Both the position numbers and the translations under genes were made by a program. DNA of 6,671 bases from PSLL01 sp964389705. GTDB lineage: Bacteria; Desulfobacterota_D; UBA1144; Nemesobacterales; CSP1-2. Positions 1-6,659 of this stretch are shown here, piece after piece. The DNA lies in the NCBI GenBank assembly GCA_964389705.1, contig CAYMEO010000107.1:1-6671 (forward strand), read 5' to 3'. The notes under the pieces were generated by a model that was not told the DNA's origin, made no database searches, and worked only from the letters and a program-made list of their open reading frames with translations. Position 1 is the first letter of the stretch, and each line of letters opens with the position of its first letter.

Positions 1-1124
1 TCCTCGGCTTTCTTGTAAACCTCTAAATCATCATCCGTAGCCACGCGGTATTTTTTTCCGGCTTCACCTTTTTTGTGTAGAACAACGGCAACCATCCTTT
101 GCCCTGCTTTCCCCTCCTGAAAAAGCCTCCTCGTAGTTTTATCGTCCACAACCGAACCACAGGCGGGGCAGACGGCAACGGCTCTCGAAACTGTGCCATT
201 TTCCGGATTGAAATTCTCAGGCATTTTCTCGTATCCTGTACCCACGATTTTGAATTTTATTTTCTGTAGAGACGCGATTAATCGCATCTCTACATCTGTA
301 TCACCAACGAAATTCTTTGGAGACGCATTAAAATGCGTCTCTACATTATTATCAACGTAAGGATACAGAGAAACCTTCTTTTTACCCTTCTTCGCAAGCC
401 AAAATTGGCGCATTAAAGGAATTTCCGCTCTGCATGAGGGATTCTGACAGGGAATAGTTCTTGCCCAGATGTAGCCAACAGGAATCGAGCCATTCTCTTC
501 AGGATAAAATCTACCGATCTCTTTCTTTGCCTCTTCTAAAACCCAACTGCCCCATTTTTTTACATCCTCAAGAAGTTTATTTTCGACTCTAACCTTCTTC
601 TTTTTACTCCCAAACTCATTAACTTCCATCTCAACTTCACCCGGCTTTCCATACTTCTGAGGATATTCAAGTGTGCATTTTAGGATTAGAACGGCAACTG
701 GATTGTAATCGCTTGCGTATGTCTCACAACCAAGCCTAAGTGCTTCAAGTGGTATTGCCCCTCCACCTGCAAAAGGGTCAAGCACCTTTGGCGGTTTCCC
801 TCCATTTGCCTCAAGAATGTCTCTTCTTGCCCTCTCAATTAGGGATTGATTGAGGGAATTCTCCCATTTTGAGAGGCTGATAATAAAATCCCTTTTCTTA
901 TTCCACTCGACGATTCCCTTCGCTACACTCAAGGGCAGGCCTTTTGACGCCGGAATCAGTGCGGCATAACTGGTTGCTCTCGACGATGCAAGGGGGCGCC
1001 TTGCCCACCAGATGTGAAGGGTTGAGATATGACCGTGCCGGATGTTTTTCTCACGCGCCGATTCTACGCTTACCTCTTTAACTGGAAATGAATCCTCGAT
1101 GAAGCGCTTGTCTTTGTTGTTCAT
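1..1124 (-). CDS. DUF1156-type adenine-specific DNA methyltransferase (N-terminal part, runs off left edge)
   Basis: I translated 374 residues from ATG at 1124-1122 to the left edge with no internal stop; the C-terminal part is outside the window. Residues 28-46 contain the H-I-W-W-A-R-R-P-L-A signature that opens DUF1156 (COG1743) methylases. DPFAGGG at 116-122 is the S-adenosylmethionine-binding loop (motif I), and SDYNPVAV with D139 follows it, as expected for a Rossmann-fold amino-methyltransferase. C226-x4-C231 and C319-P-A-C322 look like two halves of a zinc ribbon, which this family is known to carry in the middle of the protein. The catalytic (D/N)PPY-type motif should lie past the edge. 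Family members are usually about 900 residues, so roughly 40% is visible. A GGTGGAG ribosome binding site (1133-1139) lies 8 bases before the ATG, and the gene begins 20 bases after the toxin stop, so it is probably co-transcribed with the toxin pair. Residues about 261-287 are encoded by two palindromic repeats. The role in protecting self DNA is inferred from family and neighbours. Confidence 0.9.
   Translation of the reverse strand, partial: MNNKDKRFIEDSFPVKEVSVESAREKNIRHGHISTLHIWWARRPLASSRATSYAALIPASKGLPLSVAKGIVEWNKKRDFIISLSKWENSLNQSLIERARRDILEANGGKPPKVLDPFAGGGAIPLEALRLGCETYASDYNPVAVLILKCTLEYPQKYGKPGEVEMEVNEFGSKKKKVRVENKLLEDVKKWGSWVLEEAKKEIGRFYPEENGSIPVGYIWARTIPCQNPSCRAEIPLMRQFWLAKKGKKKVSLYPYVDNNVETHFNASPKNFVGDTDVEMRLIASLQKIKFKIVGTGYEKMPENFNPENGTVSRAVAVCPACGSVVDDKTTRRLFQEGKAGQRMVAVVLHKKGEAGKKYRVATDDDLEVYKKAE
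266..293. repeat. palindromic repeat copy 1, inside methylase gene
   Basis: This is a 28-base near-perfect palindrome. The left arm begins GTAGAGACGCGATT and the right arm is its reverse complement except for one position, which becomes a G-U pair in the mRNA. It is read in frame as residues 278-287 (VEMRLIASLQ) of the methylase. The arms match those of the second copy except for the central bases. It looks like a small dispersed palindromic element that has been tolerated inside a gene. Confidence 0.75.
320..344. repeat. palindromic repeat copy 2, inside methylase gene
   Basis: Perfect 10-base arms GAGACGCATT / AATGCGTCTC (320-329 and 332-341) are separated by AA, and CTAC continues the right-hand end as in the other copy. 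It is read in frame as residues 261-269 (VETHFNASP). Its GTAGAGA edge lies exactly 51 bases (17 codons) from that of copy 1, so both copies are translated in the same phase. The two probably form one compound element or a tandem insertion. Confidence 0.75.
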
Positions 1125-1132
1125 TATACAGA

Positions 1133-1139
1133 CTCCACC
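1133..1139 (-). promoter_or_regulatory. ribosome binding site of the methylase gene
   Basis: GGTGGAG on the minus strand, 8 bases before the ATG at 1124, within the 20-base gap after the toxin stop. It fixes the methylase start and supports translation from a shared transcript. Confidence 0.7.
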
Positions 1140-1144
1140 AGTAG

Positions 1145-1414
1145 CTATTTTTTACCATATTTATCCAGAATGTCGTGATAGCCTATATCCACAATCTCGA
1201 AACGCCTTTCTCCTATCTTTTTAAGTAAAACCCTAAAGCTTATATTTACGCTGATTTCGAATGTATTGGGAACACCTTCGTATATTTTAAACCTTAAAGA
1301 TGGATGAGATGGATTTTGTTTAAATAGGTTAACCTTCTTATAGAATCTCTCTTTTATATTGCCATACCTTTCAAGCTTCTTTTCTATATGGTTGGGGATT
1401 ATAATTTCATACAA
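1145..1414 (-). CDS. RelE/ParE-superfamily toxin (type II toxin-antitoxin)
   Basis: The 89-residue basic protein has the compact RelE/ParE pattern: an N-terminal helical stretch rich in Lys and Arg (residues 9-33), a strand ending F-R-V-L-L with R61, and a last strand FEIVDIGYHD (H80, D81) followed by LDKYGK. In the RelE group these positions bind and cut ribosome-bound mRNA, whereas ParE members poison gyrase; which applies here cannot be told from the sequence. The start is TTG at 1414-1412. An in-frame TAG sits immediately upstream (1415-1417), so no longer start is possible, and GGGAAGG (1422-1428) lies 7 bases ahead. It overlaps the last 8 bases of the upstream gene, the usual antitoxin-then-toxin arrangement with translational coupling. 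The weak TTG start may keep toxin output below that of its partner. No defect is visible. Confidence 0.82.
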   Translation of the reverse strand: MYEIIIPNHIEKKLERYGNIKERFYKKVNLFKQNPSHPSLRFKIYEGVPNTFEISVNISFRVLLKKIGERRFEIVDIGYHDILDKYGKK

Positions 1415-1907
1415 CTATGAACCTTCCCGCATTATAGTCTTCTTCGGATTTTTTTATATCGTCTTGATTAGCCCATTTCTTATTAGCCAAAATCCAGTTT
1501 ATATCCTCAATCATACTATTTAGTTCGTCAGGAACCATATCTTCATCTACTAGTGTGGATATTAGTTTATAAACACCCTGTATCTCCTCCAAGTTCTCTT
1601 TTACCATTCTAAACCCCTTTTCCATATCCCTTATCCTACCCTCGTATTCCTCCGGCGATAGAACCATACCAACCTCGTCTGGATTCTCTAAAAGATAGTT
1701 GTACCGCTTGGCAAGGTCCAAAAAGATATTCAAGTACTTCTCCACATAATGATCCAGTTCCTTTTTTATTTCAACGGCAATCCTCTCTCTCGACTTATTT
1801 CCCAGACCTTCGGATATTGGGCTAATAAGCAGAGAAACGGCTTTAACTATGCCCTTAACGAAATTCAAGTCCCTACTTAGGTTTTCCTCTATATTTAAAG
1901 TCTCCAT
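1407..1907 (-). CDS. helical protein, probable antitoxin of the adjacent toxin
   Basis: I do not recognise a named family. The 166-residue protein is highly charged and predicted almost wholly helical by eye, with no cysteine, signal peptide or membrane segment. A short hydrophobic stretch at residues 17-34 (VKGIVKAVSLLISPISEG) is followed by long amphipathic helices at about 40-80 and 85-140. No helix-turn-helix or ribbon-helix-helix DNA-binding domain is evident. The antitoxin role rests on position (directly upstream, 8-base overlap with the toxin) and on the tail SEEDYNAGRFIVV, which resembles the D-x-x-x-G-R toxin-binding tails of RelB/Phd-type antitoxins. At 166 residues it is about twice the usual antitoxin length. 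The ATG at 1907 has AGGGGT 8 bases upstream. Alternatively, it may be an unrelated locus protein that the toxin happens to follow. Confidence 0.65.
   Translation of the reverse strand: METLNIEENLSRDLNFVKGIVKAVSLLISPISEGLGNKSRERIAVEIKKELDHYVEKYLNIFLDLAKRYNYLLENPDEVGMVLSPEEYEGRIRDMEKGFRMVKENLEEIQGVYKLISTLVDEDMVPDELNSMIEDINWILANKKWANQDDIKKSEEDYNAGRFIVV
1422..1428 (-). promoter_or_regulatory. ribosome binding site deciding the toxin TTG start
   Basis: GGGAAGG on the minus strand, 7 bases before the TTG at 1414, lies inside the last codons of the upstream gene. Together with the in-frame TAG just before the TTG, it fixes this unusual start. The only nearby ATG (1410-1408) is out of frame. Confidence 0.6.
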
Positions 1908-1927
1908 TAATTTTTACCCCTGCTTAA

Positions 1928-1953
1928 CAAATCCGACGTCTAGGCAGGATTTG
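1928..1953. other. hairpin B in the leader before the antitoxin gene
   Basis: Perfect 7-base inverted repeat CAAATCC / GGATTTG (1928-1934 and 1947-1953) with a 12-base loop. Within it, AGGCA (1942-1946) can instead pair with TGCCT (1956-1960). No run of T follows on the coding strand, so it is not a classical terminator. It shares its geometry with the hairpin at 1983-2008. Confidence 0.5.
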
Positions 1954-1982
1954 GATGCCTTCTACCGTAAGCCGCTGGCGTC

Positions 1983-2008
1983 CGTGTCCTGCTTATTCAT
2001 CGGACACG
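1983..2008. other. hairpin A in the leader before the antitoxin gene
   Basis: Perfect 7-base inverted repeat CGTGTCC / GGACACG (1983-1989 and 2002-2008) with a 12-base loop. It lies just downstream of a promoter-like sequence on the minus strand and 49 bases past the helicase stop codon. It could be an operator, an mRNA leader structure, a weak 3'-end structure of the helicase mRNA, or an end of a small mobile element. CCTGCTTA from this hairpin (1988-1995) recurs at 1919-1926. Confidence 0.5.
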
Positions 2009-2021
2009 TTTAATACTTCCA

Positions 2022-2050
2022 ATATTAATATTTTAGCCAAAACAATTCAA
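2022..2050 (-). promoter_or_regulatory. candidate sigma-70-type promoter for the toxin-antitoxin and methylase genes
   Basis: On the minus strand, TTGAAT (2050-2045) and TAATAT (2027-2022) are separated by exactly 17 bases. Each box matches four of six consensus bases. The position fits: the -35 box begins 7 bases after the helicase stop codon. Transcription would start near 2015, giving a leader of about 107 bases holding both hairpins. AT-rich sequence gives such matches by chance, so confidence is moderate. Confidence 0.4.
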
Positions 2051-2056
2051 TAGAGT

Positions 2057-5000
2057 TCATGTAAACTCCCCCTTCTCTATTATTTCCCCCTCAGAAATAA
2101 TATATCGAACTACCTCGACTCTCTCTTCGGGATTAAGCCTCTCGGCGGGGTTTTGAATAACGATAAGCTCAGGTTTTGTTGCCGAATTTAAAACCACGTA
2201 CAGGTAATAATCGCCTTTAAACCTCTTTGCCTTGAACCATTCGTTCTGTGTTAGAGCCACATCTCCCATGCCTGCCCTTGCTTTAACCTCGATGTATCTC
2301 ACAATACCATCTCTATCGGTTGAACGAATATCAAAGCCCAGGTTTTGTAAAGAGACATCTTCGGGCGCTCTTTCGTTTTCTCTTTCATATCTCATCGCAA
2401 CATCCATGCCTATCTGCTCAATTTCTCTGTCGCTCTGCATAGGGCTTTCAACCACCTCCGCCGGTTTTACCCTTATAACGCCAATGAATTGAGGCATGTT
2501 CATACTGAGGCTCTTTTCCTTTTCAATCTGTTCCTTGAGTTCTACAAGCGCCCTCTCGTACTCCGCTTTCCTCTCTTCCTTGTTTCGGATGGCAAGATCA
2601 ACGCTCTCTCCCCGGTTCTTACGGTCATAGAGAGAAATCAAATCCCTGTCAATTTCTAAGATAAGATGATCCAGTGATTTAATCCCGTACTTCTGCTTGA
2701 TTTCTGATTGCCTCTTGCGCTCTCCGAGAAGCTCCTCCTTGTAATGCTCAAGCGTTTGAATTACATGGCTTAATGCGCGATTTTTGAGGTCTTCAATGTT
2801 AACCGAGATTTTATCAGTATTTTCACCCTCCTTAAGGTCCCATATAATAGCCGGAGAGATTGGTTTTACTTCTCTGTCAGTTACATAGAAGCTAAAGAGC
2901 CGTTTCCCGGCTAAATTACCAGTACCGTCTCTAATCTCGCCCTCATAGAAGAGAATGTATCCGTCCATCCTTCCGTCAGGGTCTATGAATGTAGCTCCTT
3001 TAAGTAGAGAGTCTGAAAATGTCCTCTCCACCCAGACCATGATGGCCTCAAATAGTGGATGACCAAATGAAACGAACTCTGCGTCGGGATTCTTAAATGC
3101 TATTTCCTTATCAAAGGTTACCTTAGGGTATCTCTTTAACAATTCTCCGTATGATCTCTTAAAGTTATCCTCTTCACCGATCTTCCTAATTTCATAGGGA
3201 ACCGAATCTATGGCTAAGAAACCGTCTTTAATCTCCCGGAATCTCCCTCCCGATTTGTCAAACGCCTTTTTGAAGAAACTCTGTGTATATTCGGGAATAA
3301 GCCTGTGTTCTCGTGCCTGATGCGCCATTTCCTTTATACGCGTATAATCAATGAATCGGGTAGCGAGGCTCTCCCCTAGATTCTCTTTCACCTTAGCGAT
3401 GTATTCCTCATTTACTGTAATCTCAATCTCCTTTAGTATCTCATCAACGCTTCTTGCATTAGCGGCAGCTTCGAGCAGGAGTTGTGAGAGGTTTTTATCA
3501 TGCATTAACTCACCCAGACAATCGAATACCTTGTCCGATCCTAGTGCGTCCTTGATTTCTTCCAGCTTTTGAAACAACTTGCTGAGCACCCTACCTTCCC
3601 TTGTATCCTCTGCAACAAGATTAAATACATAGACCTCCTTTTGCTGTCCGTAGCGATGGATTCTCCCCATTCTCTGTTCAAGCCGATTGGGATTCCAGGG
3701 AATATCGTAATTGACCATGAGATGGCAGAACTGAAGGTTTATACCCTCACCAGCCGCCTCAGTTGCCACTAAGACCTGTGTCTCGTTTTTAAAAATTTTC
3801 TCGGCTTTAATCCTTTCTTCCAGATTCATTTCGCCATGAATGGTATTTATGGTGTATCCCCACTCTTTGATCTTCCTTTCAAGGTAATCAAGCGTATCCC
3901 GTGATTCGGTAAAAATTAGAATTTTCTTATCACTTTGCTCAGGATATTTTTGAGCTAACTCCTCAAGGGAGTTTTTGAGTTCTCTCAGTTTAATCTCTTC
4001 CTCGTTTCGGATTATGCTCTTAGCTCGTTCGATGAGTTCCTCGATTGTTTTAATCTCTTTTTCAAGCTCCCCTCTATTCTCAGCAACACTCAGCGTTTCC
4101 CATATCGCCTCTTCCCTCCATCTATCTTCCTCGCTCATATCCTCAACCGTATCCATATCGAGACTATAGTTCGGGACGACGCCCCTTTTCTCTACTGTCT
4201 CAATTAAATCCTTTAGTCGCCCTCTTCTCCTTTCCAGAGATCTGAGTAAAGCGTATGTGCTCGATGCCAGGCGGCGCTGCAGGATCACAAGGGCAAAGGC
4301 AACGTTCCTTTTTTTATCCCTAATTAGCGCCTTGTTATACTGTGTGTTGACGTATTTTGATAGCTCATTGTAAAGCTCTTTCTCCCTTGGAGAGTCTGAT
4401 CCCAGATTAAAGTTCTTTATTATCACATGCCTGGGCAAAAAAAGCGGTTTACCATCAAAGTCCTTTAGGTCTTCCTTAACCCGTCTTAAGAATAGAGGAT
4501 TGTCTTTGTTTTTAATGGATTCCTGAACCATTTCGGTTGTGGCAAAGAACCCAGGCTCAATCAGATCAAGAAACAACCGAAAGTTCTCAGTGTCTCCCTT
4601 ATGGGGCGTTGCCGTTAAAAACAAAAGATGTGTTGTATTACGTGAGAGCCTCTCTCCTAGCATATAACGGCTGGTCTTTTCTAGCTTGTCCCCATAGCGA
4701 TATGCACTCATCTTATGCGCTTCATCAACAACAATCAAATCAAAATTGGCAGCAGAGATTGAAGGAATAACGTCATCCCTCTTTGCAAAATCCATAGATG
4801 TAATAATCTGCTTTTCCCTAAGCCATAGATTCTCCCCATAAAGCGCATCCAGGAGACCCCTGTCAACAACAATAAATTTTTCTTCAAATCTCTCTGATAA
4901 CTCCCTTCTCCACTGGTCTTTAAGATGGCCAGGCACCACAAGCAATATTCTTTTCACAAGATTGCGGAGCTTTAGTTCTTTGATAACTAACCCGGCCATT

Positions 5001-5395
5001 ATGGTCTTACCCGCACCTGGGTCATCGGCAATCAAAAAGCGAATTCTCGGAAGCTTTGTTATATAACCGTAGACAGCCTCAATCTGATGTGGAAGTGGAT
5101 CAACCTTTGATGTATTCATCGCAAGCAATGGGTCATAAAGAGAGGCAAAACGATAGCGCTTTGTCTCTAGAGATAGAAAGACCTTCCACGCCTCTTCCGA
5201 ACAGGTTGTGCCTATGCTTACAACAGTAAATTTTGAAATCTCATCGTGGGGGATAACCTGGTCAATATGGGATCGGGAGACTGTGGTAACACCCATAATA
5301 TGGATATATCCACCAGCCTCCTCAATGAGCTTGATTTCTACAGGCTCTGGCCAGTAAGCCCCCTTGATAATACTCCCTTTATCAAGGCCTTTCAT
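2057..5395 (-). CDS. SNF2-type helicase/translocase with C-terminal DUF3883 nuclease-like domain
   Basis: This 1112-residue cytoplasmic protein has an N-terminal module (1-95), then a superfamily 2 motor. Visible motifs are the Q-motif region LPHQIEAV (101-108), Walker A DDPGAGKT (K130), Walker B DEAH (224-227), TATP (261-264), motif V ATEAAGEGINLQ (about 544-555), and motif VI QRMGRIHRYGQ with R578 and R581. All look intact, so it should use ATP to move on double-stranded DNA. A charged helical insertion (about 385-485) lies between the two RecA folds. Residues about 600-970 are a long, mostly helical linker ending in a coiled coil (about 900-962). The C-terminus is DUF3883: GFD (D1022), IEVK (E1036, K1038) and QNEW (1050-1053), an Mrr/PD-(D/E)XK-like core with its D, E and K present. 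The architecture resembles DISARM DrmD and other SNF2 helicases of defence islands; I give no gene symbol because the partner genes are not those of DISARM. The ATG at 5395 follows AGGGGGTG (5401-5408). Confidence 0.9.
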   Translation of the reverse strand: MKGLDKGSIIKGAYWPEPVEIKLIEEAGGYIHIMGVTTVSRSHIDQVIPHDEISKFTVVSIGTTCSEEAWKVFLSLETKRYRFASLYDPLLAMNTSKVDPLPHQIEAVYGYITKLPRIRFLIADDPGAGKTIMAGLVIKELKLRNLVKRILLVVPGHLKDQWRRELSERFEEKFIVVDRGLLDALYGENLWLREKQIITSMDFAKRDDVIPSISAANFDLIVVDEAHKMSAYRYGDKLEKTSRYMLGERLSRNTTHLLFLTATPHKGDTENFRLFLDLIEPGFFATTEMVQESIKNKDNPLFLRRVKEDLKDFDGKPLFLPRHVIIKNFNLGSDSPREKELYNELSKYVNTQYNKALIRDKKRNVAFALVILQRRLASSTYALLRSLERRRGRLKDLIETVEKRGVVPNYSLDMDTVEDMSEEDRWREEAIWETLSVAENRGELEKEIKTIEELIERAKSIIRNEEEIKLRELKNSLEELAQKYPEQSDKKILIFTESRDTLDYLERKIKEWGYTINTIHGEMNLEERIKAEKIFKNETQVLVATEAAGEGINLQFCHLMVNYDIPWNPNRLEQRMGRIHRYGQQKEVYVFNLVAEDTREGRVLSKLFQKLEEIKDALGSDKVFDCLGELMHDKNLSQLLLEAAANARSVDEILKEIEITVNEEYIAKVKENLGESLATRFIDYTRIKEMAHQAREHRLIPEYTQSFFKKAFDKSGGRFREIKDGFLAIDSVPYEIRKIGEEDNFKRSYGELLKRYPKVTFDKEIAFKNPDAEFVSFGHPLFEAIMVWVERTFSDSLLKGATFIDPDGRMDGYILFYEGEIRDGTGNLAGKRLFSFYVTDREVKPISPAIIWDLKEGENTDKISVNIEDLKNRALSHVIQTLEHYKEELLGERKRQSEIKQKYGIKSLDHLILEIDRDLISLYDRKNRGESVDLAIRNKEERKAEYERALVELKEQIEKEKSLSMNMPQFIGVIRVKPAEVVESPMQSDREIEQIGMDVAMRYERENERAPEDVSLQNLGFDIRSTDRDGIVRYIEVKARAGMGDVALTQNEWFKAKRFKGDYYLYVVLNSATKPELIVIQNPAERLNPEERVEVVRYIISEGEIIEKGEFT

Positions 5396-5400
5396 TTTCT

Positions 5401-5408
5401 CACCCCCT
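5401..5408 (-). promoter_or_regulatory. ribosome binding site of the helicase gene
   Basis: AGGGGGTG followed by AGAAA lies 5 bases ahead of the ATG at 5395. Its first five bases are one arm of the hairpin at 5404-5434. Confidence 0.6.
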
Positions 5409-5434
5409 ACTTTGGAGATTGAAGAAGTGAGGGG
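5404..5434 (-). promoter_or_regulatory. hairpin that can mask the helicase ribosome binding site
   Basis: In the minus-strand mRNA, CCCCT-C-ACTT pairs with AAGT-AGGGG (plus-strand 5425-5434 with 5404-5412): nine base pairs, one bulged base (5429) and a 12-base loop. The AGGGG arm overlaps the Shine-Dalgarno sequence. An alternative pairing of CTCAC with GTGAG would cover the rest of that site. No T-run follows, so a translational role is more likely than termination. The whole 67-base gap (5396-5462) otherwise shows no convincing promoter or terminator. Confidence 0.45.
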
Positions 5435-5462
5435 TCGGATAAGTCATTTATGCTAGATCAAA

Positions 5463-6659
5463 TTAGATATTTACATTTTTCTTTTTGACCAGCGTTACGG
5501 ATTTTTTCTCCTTTCTCTCTATAAATCCCTCGATTTTACTTGTAATGTCTTTATCCCACTCGCCTTCTTTAACTATTGTGGCGAGTTTTCTTACATTAAG
5601 CAATGACACCTCATTCCATCTCCCTGATTCCTTTATCATGTTCTCAAGCTGTGCCCTCTTTTCATCACCCGTATCAGGAAAATTAATCTTGGTCTCTCTC
5701 TCAATCTTTGCCACCTTGGTGCTTCCAAAAACCCTATCTATTCCCTCCCTTTCAGCATATGTAATTAAAGACTCTTTTGTTTCCTCTATCTCGGCCTCAA
5801 TCTTCTTCTTCAGAGACTGAAGCTCTTCGAGTCTGTCTACAAGTTGAGCCCCTTCTTCTTTTGAGGCTCCTTCTTTGGGAGAGCGCTCCATTATAAAGAG
5901 ATGTTTCCGCAGCGGGCATATTGATTGATAAGAGCACCAGCTACAGAGAGAAGACTCTTGGGGAGGAAACTCCGTTGCGGATTCTATCTCATTGATAAGT
6001 GCGATTTGCTCAACTCTTAATCTGTCAATATCTTCATCTGTCCTATATGATGATATCTCCTTGTTAAACACTAAATAGTGCCAGATGAGCCTAATGGAGT
6101 GGGCGTCGCTCCACATACTTTTTACGCCTATTTGATAGAGGGCAAGCTGATTGTCCTCATCCTTATCTCTCTGAGTGGGAAGGCTCTTATTTGTCTTGTA
6201 ATCATGAATCTCATAAGTGCCATCAGGGGCAATGGCAAGGCGGTCTATATAGCCTTGTATCTTGCACCTTCCATCCTTATCGAGGGCAAAAGAAACCCTC
6301 TTCTCTACATGTATAGTCCTAGATTGGTTAAACGGATAGTAACTCTCATAATAGTCCTGTATACATCTCTCACCGAGTTCTCTATAGTCCTCTTTAGATA
6401 ACTCCTTGTTTACAAATCTTATATTATCATCCCATTCCTTTTCCCAATTCCTGTGATAGTATTCAATGATCCTTTCAAGCGGTATTATCTTGGCAGAGAT
6501 TATATTCTTATAGAGCCTTTCAAGGGCATTATGAACCCTTGAACCCATAAACTGCTCTATCGTTTTCGTCTCTTCTGGGATTTTATCTATATATCTGAGT
6601 TTATACCTGTAGGGACACTGTTTATAAGTAGAGAGTCTTGTGTGTGAATATAGTCCCAA
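5463..6659 (-). CDS. PD-(D/E)XK nuclease with 4Fe-4S cluster (RecB/Cas4/AddB-like, PDDEXK_1)
   Basis: At 398 residues, this shows the full RecB-nuclease pattern: YSHTRLSTYKQCPYRYKLRY at the start; GSRVHNALERL with H43; GYIDRL with D139; HDYKTNK with D153 and K155; and QLALY (171-175). These are the metal-binding and catalytic positions of the family. C15 with C239-x2-C242-x5-C248 matches the split cysteine set that holds a 4Fe-4S cluster in AddB and Cas4. Residues 265-303 form a coiled coil, followed by a small charged domain (about 304-398) of unknown role. The start is provisional. TTG at 6659-6657 has GAGG 8 bases upstream and places the protein start as relatives have it (a few residues before YSH). 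However, the frame is open to the window edge (E-A-T-A before it), so a start just outside is possible. It stops 67 bases before the helicase, probably in the same operon. It is likely the locus's separate DNA-degrading enzyme; standalone repair or Cas4-like roles are less likely given the lack of cas genes. Confidence 0.88.
   Translation of the reverse strand: MGLYSHTRLSTYKQCPYRYKLRYIDKIPEETKTIEQFMGSRVHNALERLYKNIISAKIIPLERIIEYYHRNWEKEWDDNIRFVNKELSKEDYRELGERCIQDYYESYYPFNQSRTIHVEKRVSFALDKDGRCKIQGYIDRLAIAPDGTYEIHDYKTNKSLPTQRDKDEDNQLALYQIGVKSMWSDAHSIRLIWHYLVFNKEISSYRTDEDIDRLRVEQIALINEIESATEFPPQESSLCSWCSYQSICPLRKHLFIMERSPKEGASKEEGAQLVDRLEELQSLKKKIEAEIEETKESLITYAEREGIDRVFGSTKVAKIERETKINFPDTGDEKRAQLENMIKESGRWNEVSLLNVRKLATIVKEGEWDKDITSKIEGFIERKEKKSVTLVKKKNVNI

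Noticed and set aside
266..344. CRISPR-like repeat pair
   Set aside because: Only two imperfect copies with a 26-base gap, both palindromic and translated as part of a protein. No array continues.
1042..1224. Plus-strand open frame of 60 codons spanning the methylase start and toxin end
   Set aside because: Antisense to two well-supported genes, no family features, no ribosome binding site of note.
1983..2008. Rho-independent terminator for the helicase gene
   Set aside because: The stem is good but no T-run follows on the coding strand; GACGCCAGCGG comes next.
1971..2008. Insertion sequence end
   Set aside because: Inverted repeats are present, but no transposase, no target duplication and no matching distant end are visible. 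Kept only as a possibility in the leader finding.
3569..4169. Plus-strand open frames inside the helicase gene, including serine-rich ones
   Set aside because: Ser/Leu-rich translations are typical shadows of a Glu/Lys/Arg-rich gene on the other strand. The helicase motifs are intact across the region.
4735..4941. Minus-strand 68-codon open frame within the helicase
   Set aside because: Lies in another frame over the Walker B region of an intact helicase reading frame; no support of its own.
5440..5475. Promoter in the gap before the helicase
   Set aside because: TTGATC and TAGCAT-like boxes occur, but spacing is far from 17 bases. Read-through from the nuclease gene is simpler.
6078..6401. 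Plus-strand 107-codon open frame with hydrophobic stretches
   Set aside because: Fully antisense to the conserved nuclease core. The hydrophobic look follows from complementing the charged codons of the nuclease.
2057..6659. Naming the locus a DISARM system
   Set aside because: The helicase resembles DrmD, but DrmA, DrmB and DrmC are not in the window, and the methylase is of DUF1156 type with zinc-ribbon cysteines rather than a typical DrmMI or DrmMII.
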